NCBI GenBank assembly: GCA_050330955.1
Contig: JBHJHJ010000084.1
Coordinates: 1 to 64,000, forward strand
Direction of reading: 5' to 3'
From: JBCCAG01 sp050330955
GTDB lineage: Bacteria > Cyanobacteriota > Cyanobacteriia > CAKZMO01
DNA: 64,000 bases
Below the pieces are notes generated by a model, which saw only the letters and a list, made by a program, of their open reading frames with translations, made no database searches and had not been told where the DNA came from. Shown here in pieces: positions 17,901 through 26,107 of this stretch. The stretch's first letter is position 1; every line of letters starts with the position of its first letter. The translations under genes were made by a program, and so were the position numbers.

Positions 17901-18190
17901 AGGCTCTATGGGGCTGCCGGCGGCTACGAGCGGGCTGTGCCGTGGCGGTAGGTAGCGCGCTGCTGCTGTTTGGCGTTTGCTATTTTGTGCTGGTTCAGTT
18001 CGGAGGCTGGATTCCGCTGGTGCCACCGGCGCTGGCGATGCTGGGCACTGGGCTGTGGGTCGGGCATCTGACGTCTCGCCTACGCCTGCGCAAGCTGGCT
18101 GAGACGAACCAAAGGCTACTGAGGATCAATCACAAAAGCGATCGCAATTCTATCCAAGATAACCTGACGCGACGTAAAGATTTTGCGTAA
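14951..18190 (+). CDS. Triple-TIR CHASE2 membrane protein
   Basis: 1,079 residues. Three units each hold a TIR domain (about 4-165, 234-370, 434-570) plus a helical linker with the pattern HTxLLxxAxxW then AExWL. Each TIR keeps the glutamate of the C-x-x-E motif used by NAD-cleaving TIRs: Glu77 (YCLKEI), Glu306 (NCQREL), Glu508 (YCIEEV). A membrane segment (641-657) leads to a CHASE2 sensor region (to about 960) and then three membrane segments and a short basic tail. No cyclase or kinase output domain follows, so the TIRs are the likely output. Predicted topology: TIRs cytoplasmic, CHASE2 outside. It is followed 39 bases later by a secreted TPR-CHAT gene. Whether the TIRs hydrolyse NAD or only mediate contacts is unknown. 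Confidence 0.88.
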   Translation: MDFTDVFISYGRADSKAFAAKLEQYLLAAGLRVWVDFNDIPSGVDYQKQIDAGIDRADNFIFVISPHSVNSVYCLKEIEHALKRNKRIVPLLHVEAITRETWNQRHPEGTAAEWEAYQAAGKHSSHGNLHPDISKINWVCFRDGLDDFEQACQNLLHALDRHKDYIRQHTVLLVHALTWAKNQRQTRYLLVAEAREQAEAWLLQRFKEQAPCTPTDLHCEFIAESIKNANNLLTQVFVAHAEQDVEVMETIRRSLWRQGFTVWTRQTDIQTGEDFQSAVDRGIEQADNVVCLLSPAALQSANCQRELNYALAFHKRVIPVLVEATDATVIPSVLRDLQYIDLTDNVLEADYLLDESQLLRVLQQDATYYQEHKILLTKALRWTRQDRNPSMLLRGYNLRHAEAWLKTAESRTQHRPTAIQAEFVRASLNHTQPDSLDVFISYSRADADLARRLNEALQIQNKTTWFDQESIASGADFQQEINRGIEISDHFLFILSPRAVRSPYCIEEVSYAAKLNKRIVTVLHHSVDSDELPPQLAKIQWIDFRSSSSFTASFKELIRTLDTDVAHLRMHTRLLTRAIEWKQENFDRSLLLRGKPLARAHQWLTQAEDKYPPPTELHVDFIITSLGPSYYLRAQGPKIKFRWVVLIGVIVALLVEVTRLLGWTQGLELAAYDQLLRMRLSEPQDDRLLIVQVDQNSVRWLKESMIAGKYQPGIGTIPDRALADAIEYLNDNGARLIGLHVHRDFPAGPNLTRQFQQLDNLIAICWHGGNSDSGITPPDEVPIARVGFDDLLSDESGEIRRYLLKRAANRDFCETQDSFSLALARRYLAQAGLSYTDPQEENPDLKLGQVTVPQLYRGNSGGYRRQVEGPDGTGGTFGGYQVLINFRQHEGDPNRFAPIVTLEAVLEGEVSPRQIADRIIVIGLSNQNASYFDTPYGRMPAIVLQGQMISQLISAALEGRSLIWSWSPGGEWLWILGWSLMGGQALWGCRRLRAGCAVAVGSALLLFGVCYFVLVQFGGWIPLVPPALAMLGTGLWVGHLTSRLRLRKLAETNQRLLRINHKSDRNSIQDNLTRRKDFA

Positions 18191-18229
18191 ACCGATGCAG
18201 TCCCGATTCATTACGACTTAAATAAAGCT

Positions 18230-20764
18230 ATGAAATGCTCTCTAATGCTTATAGTGGCGCTATGTTTTAGCGCTGTCCCTAGGGTTGCTACAGCGCAGAC
18301 CGTGCTTCCAGACGAAGCTGATGCGGCCCGCTGCGCTAGGGCTTCGGCTTCGGAGAGTGCATCCCTCAATGGCTCGCCGGCCCGCGAGCTGGTGGAGAGC
18401 GCCAACCGGCATCTTGCCGCCGGGCGACTGGATCAGGCTCGCCGGGGGTTCAAAGCAGCAATCGACAGGGACGGGGCCTTAGCTGAGGCCCATTTTGGGC
18501 TGGGGCTGACCCTCACCCAGCTCGTCAATCGCGAGCAAATCCGCACCCAAGCGCCTCAGGACCAGCTTGCTCAGCGCGCAGCAGCGGCCTACGAGCGGGC
18601 GATCGCCCTCAGCCCCAGCGCCAGGGCATATCTAAACCTCGGGCAGATTTTGGCCTACCTGGGGCAGGACCAAAACGCCCGCCGCGCTTACACCTGCGCC
18701 AACGCCCTCCACCCACTAATCCGCAGGGTGGCTCAAGAGCCAGACGCCGTGGGCACCCGGGATCTAATCGACGCCGGGCGGTGGCTCCGGCGCCAAGGGC
18801 TGCGTGAAGAGGCGCTAGAGCTTTATAGTCTGGCCATTGAGAGCCCCCGCGACGACCAGGAGGTCAATCTGGCAGCAGCCTACAACGGCCGCGGCGTGGT
18901 TCTCTCGGAGCTAGACCGCGTTGATGCGGCGATCGCAGACTACGAGCGAGCGATCGCCCTCAGCCCGGCTCCGACGCCCTACGTGAATCTAGTCAACCTG
19001 CTCCAGTACGCCAACCGCCGCGACCAGCTTACCCAGGTCTACGCCGACCTAAAAGCCTTCCTATTGGAACAGCTCAACACCGTAGAACAGCCGCCCCAGC
19101 GCGAATATGGCGCAGACGGTGTTGTAGACTTTTTCCTCAACCGCGCCACGTTCTTATCGGAAAATCAGCCCTACTACGCCCTCTACATCGATCTGTTGAT
19201 GAACTGGCACAACGACGAGCCCGAGGCCGGTTTCGATCAGATTGCGCTCCAGGTGAGCGAGCGGGCAAGGGCTCGGTCGCTGCTGGAAGTGCTGACAAAA
19301 TCCAGCTACCAGCAGAGCCAAAACGATGCTGCCGTCGCGCCGGAGCTTATTCGGCGGGAGCGATCGCTGCAGGCGGAGATTTCGCGCAGCGAAGCTCGGT
19401 TTCAGCGCAGCACGCGGGCGCTAGAGGGGCTGCTGGTGGGGGCTGCGGCTGACCTAGAGCGCCAGCGGCAGCAGCTTTTGGATGAGGCCTCGGCAGCGGA
19501 GTCGGAGTACTTTGACCTCACGCAGCAGCGCAGCGCGGTGCTGGCCGATATTCGCAAAGTTGACCCAGACTATGCCAACATTCTCCAGCCTAAAGCGCTA
19601 TCCGTTGAGGCAATTCAGCAACTGCTGCCTGAAGATGACGAGACTCTGGTGCTCCAGTACTGGCTGGGGGAAAATCGCAGCTACCTATGGGCCATCTCTC
19701 GCGACAGCTTCAGCAGCTACGAACTGCCCGATCGTCAAGCAATCGAAAGCCTGGCTCAGCAGGTCCACAGTTACCTCCAGGTTCCCAATCAGACGAGACG
19801 GGCCCTAAATCCAGCCGACCAGCTCAGCCGCTGGCTAATTGGCCCCATCGCCAATCAGCTCGATGACCAGCGCTTGGTGATTGTCGCTGACGGCGCCCTC
19901 CATTACCTGCCCTTCGGCGCCCTGCCAAACGAGCCCGTTCCTGAAGACGAGCGGGACGATTGGCCCGACCCGCTGCTCGCCAATCATGAGGTGGTCAACC
20001 TACCGTCGATGTCTGCCCTTTCCGCCCTACTCGGGCGTCAGCCTCAGCAGGGCGCAGATCTGAAGCTGGCGGCGATCGCCGATCCGGTCTTTGCTCGTGG
20101 CGATCGCCGCCTAAGCCGTCAAGCCTCCGGCGCTGAGGGACCGGCCCGCAGCCGAGATACCGTCAGCCGCCTGCTTGGCGCCCGGCAGGAGGCGGAGGAG
20201 ATTATAGCAGAGGCAAAAGAAGCAGAGTTAGACACACTGGCTTGGATAGACTTCGACGCTAGCCGCGAAAACGTCCTCAGCGGCGCCCTGCAAAACTATG
20301 ACATCATCCACTTTGCGACTCACGGGGTCCTCAACGACCAAGACCCCACCCAATCTGGCCTAGAACTCTCTCGGTTTAACCCAAACCAAGAGCCGCAAAC
20401 TGGACTGCTGAGCTTCTCTGATATTTTCGGTATGAATCTCGCTGCGGATTTAGTCGTGCTCAGCGCCTGTGATACAGGGCGGGGACCGGTGCTCCAAGGG
20501 GAAGGCATTGTAGGGCTGACCCAAGCGTTTATGTACGCTGGGGCAGATAGCGTCATCGTTAGCCTTTGGCCCGTGGAAGACCAGGCCACGCGAGATCTGA
20601 TGGTGCGCTTTTATGATGAGCTGCTAGACGATGGCCACGCCCCAGCGGAGGCGCTGCGTGCGGCTCAAATGGCTATGTTTAAGCGACAAGACAACGGCAA
20701 TCCCTACTTCTGGGCCGCTTTCACCCTGCAGGGCCGCTGGGATCAGGTGTTTGAAGTTGATTGA
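18230..20764 (+). CDS. Secreted TPR-CHAT caspase-like protein
   Basis: 844 residues. A signal peptide (about 1-23, ending VATAQ) implies export. TPR repeats occupy roughly 45-260 (for example AHFGLGLTLTQL, AYLNLGQILAYLGQ, YNGRGVVLSELDRVDAAI). A helical middle region follows, then a CHAT domain (about 500-840). The caspase-like dyad is His698 in HFATHG and Cys747 in LSACDTG, and the domain ends with the usual NPYFWAAFTLQGRW. CHAT proteins are clan CD peptidases, some acting in gasdermin or type III-E CRISPR immunity. It is probably co-transcribed with the TIR-CHASE2 gene. The CHAT-CHASE2 pairing recurs in cyanobacteria; the substrate is unknown. Confidence 0.9.
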   Translation: MKCSLMLIVALCFSAVPRVATAQTVLPDEADAARCARASASESASLNGSPARELVESANRHLAAGRLDQARRGFKAAIDRDGALAEAHFGLGLTLTQLVNREQIRTQAPQDQLAQRAAAAYERAIALSPSARAYLNLGQILAYLGQDQNARRAYTCANALHPLIRRVAQEPDAVGTRDLIDAGRWLRRQGLREEALELYSLAIESPRDDQEVNLAAAYNGRGVVLSELDRVDAAIADYERAIALSPAPTPYVNLVNLLQYANRRDQLTQVYADLKAFLLEQLNTVEQPPQREYGADGVVDFFLNRATFLSENQPYYALYIDLLMNWHNDEPEAGFDQIALQVSERARARSLLEVLTKSSYQQSQNDAAVAPELIRRERSLQAEISRSEARFQRSTRALEGLLVGAAADLERQRQQLLDEASAAESEYFDLTQQRSAVLADIRKVDPDYANILQPKALSVEAIQQLLPEDDETLVLQYWLGENRSYLWAISRDSFSSYELPDRQAIESLAQQVHSYLQVPNQTRRALNPADQLSRWLIGPIANQLDDQRLVIVADGALHYLPFGALPNEPVPEDERDDWPDPLLANHEVVNLPSMSALSALLGRQPQQGADLKLAAIADPVFARGDRRLSRQASGAEGPARSRDTVSRLLGARQEAEEIIAEAKEAELDTLAWIDFDASRENVLSGALQNYDIIHFATHGVLNDQDPTQSGLELSRFNPNQEPQTGLLSFSDIFGMNLAADLVVLSACDTGRGPVLQGEGIVGLTQAFMYAGADSVIVSLWPVEDQATRDLMVRFYDELLDDGHAPAEALRAAQMAMFKRQDNGNPYFWAAFTLQGRWDQVFEVD

Positions 20765-20785
20765 AACCCGCTGAATATGATGCTA

Positions 20786-21688
20786 TCAAAGTGAGGCCTC
20801 ATCGCGGCTGCAGTACGAGGCTAGAGGGGCTTGGGCGATCGCCATCAGCGCCTCCTCCGCCGTAATCGTCTCCCCGGTCTCAGTCTGCAGACGGTCCTCA
20901 TCTTCCAAATCTTCTAGAGCGTCGTCCACCTCAACATCGCCCTGAGTCAATAGGGGCGTCCAGTCTAAGGAGTCTTCGCTGCAGCTCAGTTCAGCGATGC
21001 CCGTCACCATGTCGTACCATAGGTCCGCCCGCGCGTAGCATTCAACGGCGCTGACCTTGGCGGCTTCGCCCCCGTTCGCTTCCCCCGCAGCAAGACATTC
21101 CGTTAGATCTTCATCAGGCAAAATCCGACGAACTGTGCTGTCGACCGAGCCTAGGACAGCGCTTGAGTCATTGCCCTCAACCTGGCAAACCACCTCTACA
21201 TACCAGCGGTATTCTTCGCCTGCGGCTAAGGACACTGGCGCAGAAACGTGACTTATGCTGGGCTCCTCAGGAATTGAAAAGCTGCCCCGGTAAATTTCGT
21301 TGGCATCAGTAATATCTGTGAGGGTCAGGCTGATATAGAGATCACGTCCCTCCGCCACAATCGCTTGGCTGTAGGGTGAGTAGAACCAAAAAATGGGCTG
21401 ATCTGAGAGAGTCAGAGCTTCTCGACTGCCCTTTGGGACCAGCGCCACAATGGGGAGGACAGGGCGCTGGATCAAACAGCCCCGCGCAGCGCCACCGGCA
21501 ATCCGATTTCCAGGAGGACGGCTGTCTGGTCTAGGGGGATCGAAATAGTCCCTAACCCGCCCGACCAAGTCAGATAGAGGGTTAGCTTGAACTGGGGCAG
21601 CCCAGAATAGGGAGAACATGCTTAGCGCAGTCAATCCACACAGGATTGAGAGCAATCGCAGAGGGCGCTGCTTGGTTTGGGTTGCCAT
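20786..21688 (-). CDS. DUF928 family secreted protein
   Basis: About 300 residues from ATG 21688, chosen because the signal peptide (MATQTKQRPLRLLSILCG to PVQA) starts there; a start at 21742 is also open. The mature part has the DUF928 features: PGNRIAGGAARGC, LPIVALVPKG, ALTLSDQPIFWFYSPYS, GEEYRWYVEVVC and a cysteine-containing C-terminal region. DUF928 proteins are cyanobacterial, exported and of unknown function, and often lie next to CHAT and CHASE2 genes. It is convergent with the CHAT gene, with only 21 bases between the stops. Confidence 0.8.
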   Translation of the reverse strand: MATQTKQRPLRLLSILCGLTALSMFSLFWAAPVQANPLSDLVGRVRDYFDPPRPDSRPPGNRIAGGAARGCLIQRPVLPIVALVPKGSREALTLSDQPIFWFYSPYSQAIVAEGRDLYISLTLTDITDANEIYRGSFSIPEEPSISHVSAPVSLAAGEEYRWYVEVVCQVEGNDSSAVLGSVDSTVRRILPDEDLTECLAAGEANGGEAAKVSAVECYARADLWYDMVTGIAELSCSEDSLDWTPLLTQGDVEVDDALEDLEDEDRLQTETGETITAEEALMAIAQAPLASYCSRDEASL

Positions 21689-21836
21689 AGAGGAAATTAC
21701 GTTAGGGGAGCAGGGTTTCTCCCCTATTATCTGCGAGTCCACTCAAATCCTCCACTTCAGACGTTACACTGCCTTCTGACACTAGCAAGCTCGCAGTTTG
21801 GAGCCCTAAATAGATAGATTGCTTCACCACGCTGAC

Positions 21837-22133
21837 CTAGTTTCGCAGGGCTGGAGAGAGCCAGGCCGTCTCAGCGTCCAGATCATCGCTCCCACTAGGG
21901 ACTAAGACATTGTCATCTGCTCGAACGGTCATTTCTCCCTCTCGCAAGGCCCGACGCCACGTTCGTCCTACTCGCCAGGCTTGAAACTTCGTCACCGTCC
22001 AGCGCGGGTTAGCGGTGTATCCGGCAAAGCCCGCCCGGAGGGCCGCGTGATGGGATATGGGAATTGACGTCTTGACAAAGGTGTTTTCATCAAGCTCGAC
22101 TAGCTGAAATCTTGATTTCGCAGCGTCCGCCAT
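21837..22133 (-). CDS. Small conserved-looking hypothetical protein
   Basis: 98 residues with a good ribosome site (GAGGTG five bases before the ATG). It is soluble, with several Trp and Arg in the middle (NPRWTVTKFQAWRVGRTWRRAL) and an acidic C-terminus. No signal peptide or membrane segment. Family not recognised. It lies alone, upstream of the DUF928 gene on the same strand (about 150 bases apart). Confidence 0.55.
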   Translation of the reverse strand: MADAAKSRFQLVELDENTFVKTSIPISHHAALRAGFAGYTANPRWTVTKFQAWRVGRTWRRALREGEMTVRADDNVLVPSGSDDLDAETAWLSPALRN

Positions 22134-22326
22134 GATTCACCTCACTGTGGCTGTATGGAGTTGATGGATGAGCTATCGTTTCGCGCTTCTCCGGTTTACG
22201 TGTATCTTACTAGGACTGGTTGAGAGACCGAGACAGCGTAAGCAGGGCGGTAATGGGCGCCCTAACAGTTACGTGTTCAGCCTTAGCAGCGGTCTATCCG
22301 TATCTTTTTCAGGGGAATTGAGCGGG

Positions 22327-23049
22327 CTAGGACTGGAGAATTTGATACGCGAAGTAGGTGGCCATGGGAATCACCGTTGCAGCGACCAAAAAGCCGACAA
22401 CTAGAACGGTCGCATTCCCCTGATCGGTATCCTCTGCGGCTGTAAAGGTGCCTTCCACCTGAATCGAAGACTCGATTTCCGGTGGACCAGGATCAGGATT
22501 GCCCGACAGCACAGCCACTAGGCGATCGCTGGCGTCGAGCAGCGCTTGATTATACTTGTTGCCGTTCCGCAAGGGAGCCTGCATGGTCTCTTGGACGACG
22601 CTGTTGGCCATATCGGTCGGCAACAGGGTTTCAATGCCGGAGCCTGTGGCGATCGCAGTATTATTGGTCAGGCTATCCACCACCACCAGCGTTTGGTTTG
22701 CCTTAGCCTCAGGCGTAGGAAACCATTGATCAAATAGAGCCTCGGCAAAGCTGTCGACCGTTTCGCCGTAGTCAAGGCGACGAAGGGTGACAAATCTCAC
22801 TTCATTTCCGGTCTGTTCGGCTAGCTCACCCAAGTCACGACTCAGCCGATTTTCGTTGATCCGGCTGATAATATCGGCGGTATCAATGACCCAGGTGGGC
22901 TGGCCAGAGGAGAGCGCTGGCATTTCGTAAACGCCAGTGGCCCGCGCCGGCAGCGCCCAGCAGTAAATCATTAGCGCTAAGAGGGCTGCAAAACAGGCAG
23001 GCAGGGGTGGAAGCCAGTGGCGTCTGGCAGGGATATGGAGCCTTAGCAT
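22327..23049 (-). CDS. psb32: TPM-domain membrane protein, Psb32-like photosystem II repair factor
   Basis: 240 residues. A signal peptide or N-terminal anchor (to PARATG) is followed by a TPM domain: WVIDTADIISRINENRL, EVRFVTLRRLDYGE, FDQWFPTPEAKANQTLVVVDS and ATGSGIETLLPT. A C-terminal membrane helix (about 212-235) anchors it. This matches Psb32, a thylakoid protein implicated in photosystem II repair, with the TPM domain on the lumenal side. It is the third gene of a probable minus-strand set with the M28 peptidase and the 2TM protein (79 bases after the former). Confidence 0.75.
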   Translation of the reverse strand: MLRLHIPARRHWLPPLPACFAALLALMIYCWALPARATGVYEMPALSSGQPTWVIDTADIISRINENRLSRDLGELAEQTGNEVRFVTLRRLDYGETVDSFAEALFDQWFPTPEAKANQTLVVVDSLTNNTAIATGSGIETLLPTDMANSVVQETMQAPLRNGNKYNQALLDASDRLVAVLSGNPDPGPPEIESSIQVEGTFTAAEDTDQGNATVLVVGFLVAATVIPMATYFAYQILQS

Positions 23050-23128
23050 AGGGAAAAGGAATTGGATCGCGTCGACAGTTTGCTGATATTATACGGCGTC
23101 CGTAGACTTACTTTTGACTGGCATAGTG

Positions 23129-24187
23129 CTAGAGCGTCCAGAGAAGGCGATGTACGCGCTCTATCACCAGCTGCACTGCCGAGCGGTAGAAGGCCGTATC
23201 AATCGTGCTCACCTCGTCAGAGGGCTGGTGGTAGTGTGGGTTACGAAACTCAGCCGTGTCCGTCAACATCACTGCGCCGATACCCGCTCGCCAGAACGGA
23301 ACGTGGTCACTGCGCAGCAGATCTGGGGCTAAGGGGCCTAGGGTAGGAACCGTTAAAGTGAACACGGGCAAAGGCCCTGAAATATAGGTGCTGGGTTGGC
23401 GGGGATCTGGGGCAAATCCTTCAACGAGCAAAGGATGAGCGCGATCGCCCACTGCAGCCAGAAAGGTGCCGGTGGTCTGGGGCGGTGCTGGGATCCCTGC
23501 TGGGTAGCGCTGACAGCCCGGTTGCGTGCAGCGAAAGCCCAGCATCTCTAGAATGACGGCGCCGGCCACGTCGGGATAGGCCGCGACAAAGGCCTGACTG
23601 CCCCACAGTCCAGCCTCCTCTAAATCAAAGAAAACCAAGGTTAAGGGCTGGGGCAACGACAAGGGGCCCAGGATGCGGGCCGTTTCTATGGCGGCAATCA
23701 CCCCAGTGGCGTTGTCATCTACACCGGGAGAATATTGGACCGTGTCGTAATGCGCCCCCAGAACGAGGGAGCCTGCCACTGGAGCGTCGGGTTGGGTCGC
23801 AATTAGGTTGACGCCTTGGGCGCCTGACTCTGCGGTGAACGGCTGCGGCGTCACAACCCAGCCGGAGTCTTCTAGGGATTGCGTGATGTCGCGCCTGGCC
23901 TGGGCCCGATCCCTCTGCTGGAATCGCTCGGTGCTCAAGCGCTGAAGCGCAAGCTGCAGGGCAGATTCATCTAGAACCGGCTCTAAGCTGGACTGGGCAG
24001 GCGGTGCAGTGGCCTCTAGTTCCCTTGGCCTATCGGCCTGGGTGACGAAATGCTCATTAGCAAAACGGGATAGCCCATCGAAGCGCTGCAGCAGTGCCAT
24101 TCTATCGGTAAGGGCAACCCCATGGGCAATGACGGCGATGAAGCATACAAGCCCCAGCAAGAGCAAAACTGCACGGGTCGATCTCAT
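23129..24187 (-). CDS. M28 family zinc metallopeptidase
   Basis: 352 residues. One N-terminal membrane segment (VLLLLGLVCFIAVIAHGVAL) puts the catalytic part outside the cytoplasm. M28 zinc ligands are visible in order: LGAHYDTVQ (His), GVDDNATGV (Asp), FFDLEEAGLWGS (catalytic Glu and ligand Glu) and, near the end, SDEVSTID after a His (NPHYHQPSDE). M28 enzymes are aminopeptidases or glutaminyl cyclases. It starts 18 bases after the 2TM gene and is probably co-transcribed with it. Confidence 0.85.
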   Translation of the reverse strand: MRSTRAVLLLLGLVCFIAVIAHGVALTDRMALLQRFDGLSRFANEHFVTQADRPRELEATAPPAQSSLEPVLDESALQLALQRLSTERFQQRDRAQARRDITQSLEDSGWVVTPQPFTAESGAQGVNLIATQPDAPVAGSLVLGAHYDTVQYSPGVDDNATGVIAAIETARILGPLSLPQPLTLVFFDLEEAGLWGSQAFVAAYPDVAGAVILEMLGFRCTQPGCQRYPAGIPAPPQTTGTFLAAVGDRAHPLLVEGFAPDPRQPSTYISGPLPVFTLTVPTLGPLAPDLLRSDHVPFWRAGIGAVMLTDTAEFRNPHYHQPSDEVSTIDTAFYRSAVQLVIERVHRLLWTL

Positions 24188-24205
24188 TATTTTCGTCCAG
24201 CCGTC

Positions 24206-24790
24206 CTAAGGCTTGTGGCCGCTGAGGGAGTGAGCGCTATCTGGAGAGTCAGAGGCTATGTTAATTGCGGTATCACTCTCCGCTTCTGCCGATCTCAGGC
24301 TATTTCGAGCGGTTTCGCCGGGGGACGCTGAGCGCAGCCGCTCAGAAATCGCCTTGAAAGATTCACCAATTTGCTGCCGCAGCCACCAGCGGCGAAAGGC
24401 GCGATTATAGCTCTCTTCAGAGGATCGGTAGGTCTGCCAAGCTTGAATGCTGAGGACAATTGCCCAGCCCAGGGCAATGTAAAGCGCCCAGCTCAGTTGA
24501 CGGGTCGCCAACAGATTGGACATCATCAGAAGGCTGCTGGCGATGGCGAATCGGCGCAGTCCTTTGATCCACTGCTGATGGCGATAGTGATCAAACGCCG
24601 CGCGAGCGTCCTGCTCCTCTTTCCAAACCAGCCACTCCTCTTCAGCAGCCAAAAAATTGGCGGGAGATATGTTGAGCTCCCGCGATATATCAATGAGCTG
24701 CGATCGCTCTAGGGGATCATTCTGCCCCTGACGCGCGCGGGCTCTCGCTAAAATCTGCTGAACCGCCACTTCGTCGTAGGTATTTGCCAT
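24206..24790 (-). CDS. 2TM domain-containing protein
   Basis: 194 residues from ATG 24790 (MANTYDEVAVQQIL), the usual start form of this family; ATG 24796 is also possible. A soluble N-terminal part predicts helices (DISRELNISPANFLAAEEEWLV), followed by the 2TM domain: RRFAIASSLLMMSNLLA and LYIALGWAIVLSIQAW as two membrane helices. The C-terminus is hydrophilic. The function of cyanobacterial 2TM proteins is unknown. First gene of the minus-strand set with M28 peptidase and Psb32. Confidence 0.75.
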   Translation of the reverse strand: MANTYDEVAVQQILARARARQGQNDPLERSQLIDISRELNISPANFLAAEEEWLVWKEEQDARAAFDHYRHQQWIKGLRRFAIASSLLMMSNLLATRQLSWALYIALGWAIVLSIQAWQTYRSSEESYNRAFRRWWLRQQIGESFKAISERLRSASPGETARNSLRSAEAESDTAINIASDSPDSAHSLSGHKP

Positions 24791-24796
24791 GCCCAT

Positions 24797-25267
24797 CTTC
24801 GCTAGAGTTAGCAGAACGCTGGTCTTATCGTAAACTTAGACGCTATGATTCCGTAGCACGATGAGCACTTACACCGTGACTGTACGCCGGTGTAAACCCA
24901 TCACTGGCAGCTCAGCATTGGGCATACATTGAGGGCCACTCGTTGGCGTATGCTCCAAAACCAGTGAAATCAAGGGTCTGACTCTAATATAGCTCTATCC
25001 TAGTCAGGTATCATTCAGCAGTCTGTCGGCAGGACAACTTACACCTCACCATTTAAGCGCCTGATACGGCATTTTCTGCAGCGAACACCCTGCTTTCCAA
25101 AGTGGTTTTTGGTTTAAGATATGGGAGCTGAGGTTCAAAGTGGCAGTAGCTGAGAGAAGCGATGGCTGAAAGATATGTTGGCTGAAAGATATGTTGGCTA
25201 AAAGATGCAGCAGCCAGAGCTGCAGTCTGTTCATTCCCGTAGCAGGTTTAGGTCGCAAGCCAATTTT
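24797..25267. other. Intergenic region with inverted and tandem repeats
   Basis: About 470 bases without a gene, between divergent genes. It holds an 8-bp inverted repeat TTACACCG/CGGTGTAA (24869-24876 and 24888-24895) and a tandem repeat at 25164-25207. No other structure was recognised. Confidence 0.4.
25164..25207 (+). repeat. 16-bp direct tandem repeat, nearly three copies
   Basis: GGCTGAAAGATATGTT occurs at 25164-25179 and exactly again at 25180-25195, followed by a shorter variant GGCTAAAAGATG (25196-25207). It lies about 60 bases before the start of the HTH-like gene and could be a slippage product or a repeated regulator site. Confidence 0.65.
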
Positions 25268-25738
25268 ATGACTTCTGATTATGCCGCTTCTCGGGGCACT
25301 CGTTTCCGCGATCTGGCGGATTTAGCCATTGAAAGCGTTGAACAGGCACTAGGCGCTGAGGACTACGACTGTCTCACCGTGGAAGCAGTACAAGACGCCT
25401 TGGGGCGGTCGCGGGCGTCAATTTACCGCTACGCCAACACGACCACTGAAACGCTCAATCCACCCTTTGACCAGAAGCGGCTTAATCCGGAATTACGAAA
25501 GCACAAAGACGATCCGCTCCTGTTCCACCCGTCTGAGGTGGAGCGGTTCGCCAGAGATATTCTAGGCATCCAACAGGTCACTATCGAAGTCCAGGTGTCT
25601 GAGCCAACCGTTAACCAAAGTTTACTGCGGGAAATTCTTCAGGAACTCAAAGGCATCCGCCTCCTTCTAGAGGAGGATACGGCCTCCCCAACTTCACCTC
25701 AAAGCATCGTCGATGGCCAGCCCAATGGGTCGCCCTGA
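25268..25738 (+). CDS. Hypothetical protein with possible helix-turn-helix
   Basis: 156 residues from ATG 25268 (MTSDYAAS); the frame also runs from ATG 25205. The stretch LTVEAVQDALGRSRASIYRYAN resembles a helix-turn-helix that recognises DNA in the MerR/excisionase style. FHPSEVERFARDILGI follows, then a predicted coiled coil (LLREILQELKGIRLLLEE) and a disordered tail. It may be a small DNA-binding protein. Family not identified. Confidence 0.55.
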   Translation: MTSDYAASRGTRFRDLADLAIESVEQALGAEDYDCLTVEAVQDALGRSRASIYRYANTTTETLNPPFDQKRLNPELRKHKDDPLLFHPSEVERFARDILGIQQVTIEVQVSEPTVNQSLLREILQELKGIRLLLEEDTASPTSPQSIVDGQPNGSP

Positions 25739-25819
25739 ATCATCTATTACATCGTCCACCGAAGGAATCATCTACAGTTTCTTTGCTGTCTTTGAACCCA
25801 TATTTAACCCCTAGCTAGC

Positions 25820-25993
25820 ATGAATGCCCAGAATCAGTCAGACAAGCCTCCGCAACGAGGCTGCTGTGTTGGTAATTTTATCGGTGTCGCGATCGCCTTA
25901 CTGACATGGGTCGTGCCCCTCACCGCAATAACCCTTACGTCTGCTGCAGGGGAAGCCTGGCAGCCTTCACAGAATTCAGTCTCTAGCGAATGA
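25820..25993 (+). CDS. 57-residue small membrane protein
   Basis: ATG 25820 to TGA 25993. The peptide has a polar N-terminus (MNAQNQSDKPPQRGCC), one hydrophobic helix (FIGVAIALLTWVVPLTAITL) and a short polar tail. The adjacent cysteines before the helix could be a lipidation or metal site. There is no strong ribosome site, so translation is uncertain. It sits between the HTH-like gene and the pyrophosphatase gene on the same strand. Confidence 0.4.
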   Translation: MNAQNQSDKPPQRGCCVGNFIGVAIALLTWVVPLTAITLTSAAGEAWQPSQNSVSSE

Positions 25994-26107
25994 GCTGTGT
26001 GAGTTTTTTGTGAGGCTATGGAAAAATGGATGCGAGGACGCCACCGTCATCTCCTACAATGCTATCGAGGCTAAAGCCCTCAAGCACGATGACATTTGGA
26101 GATTATT

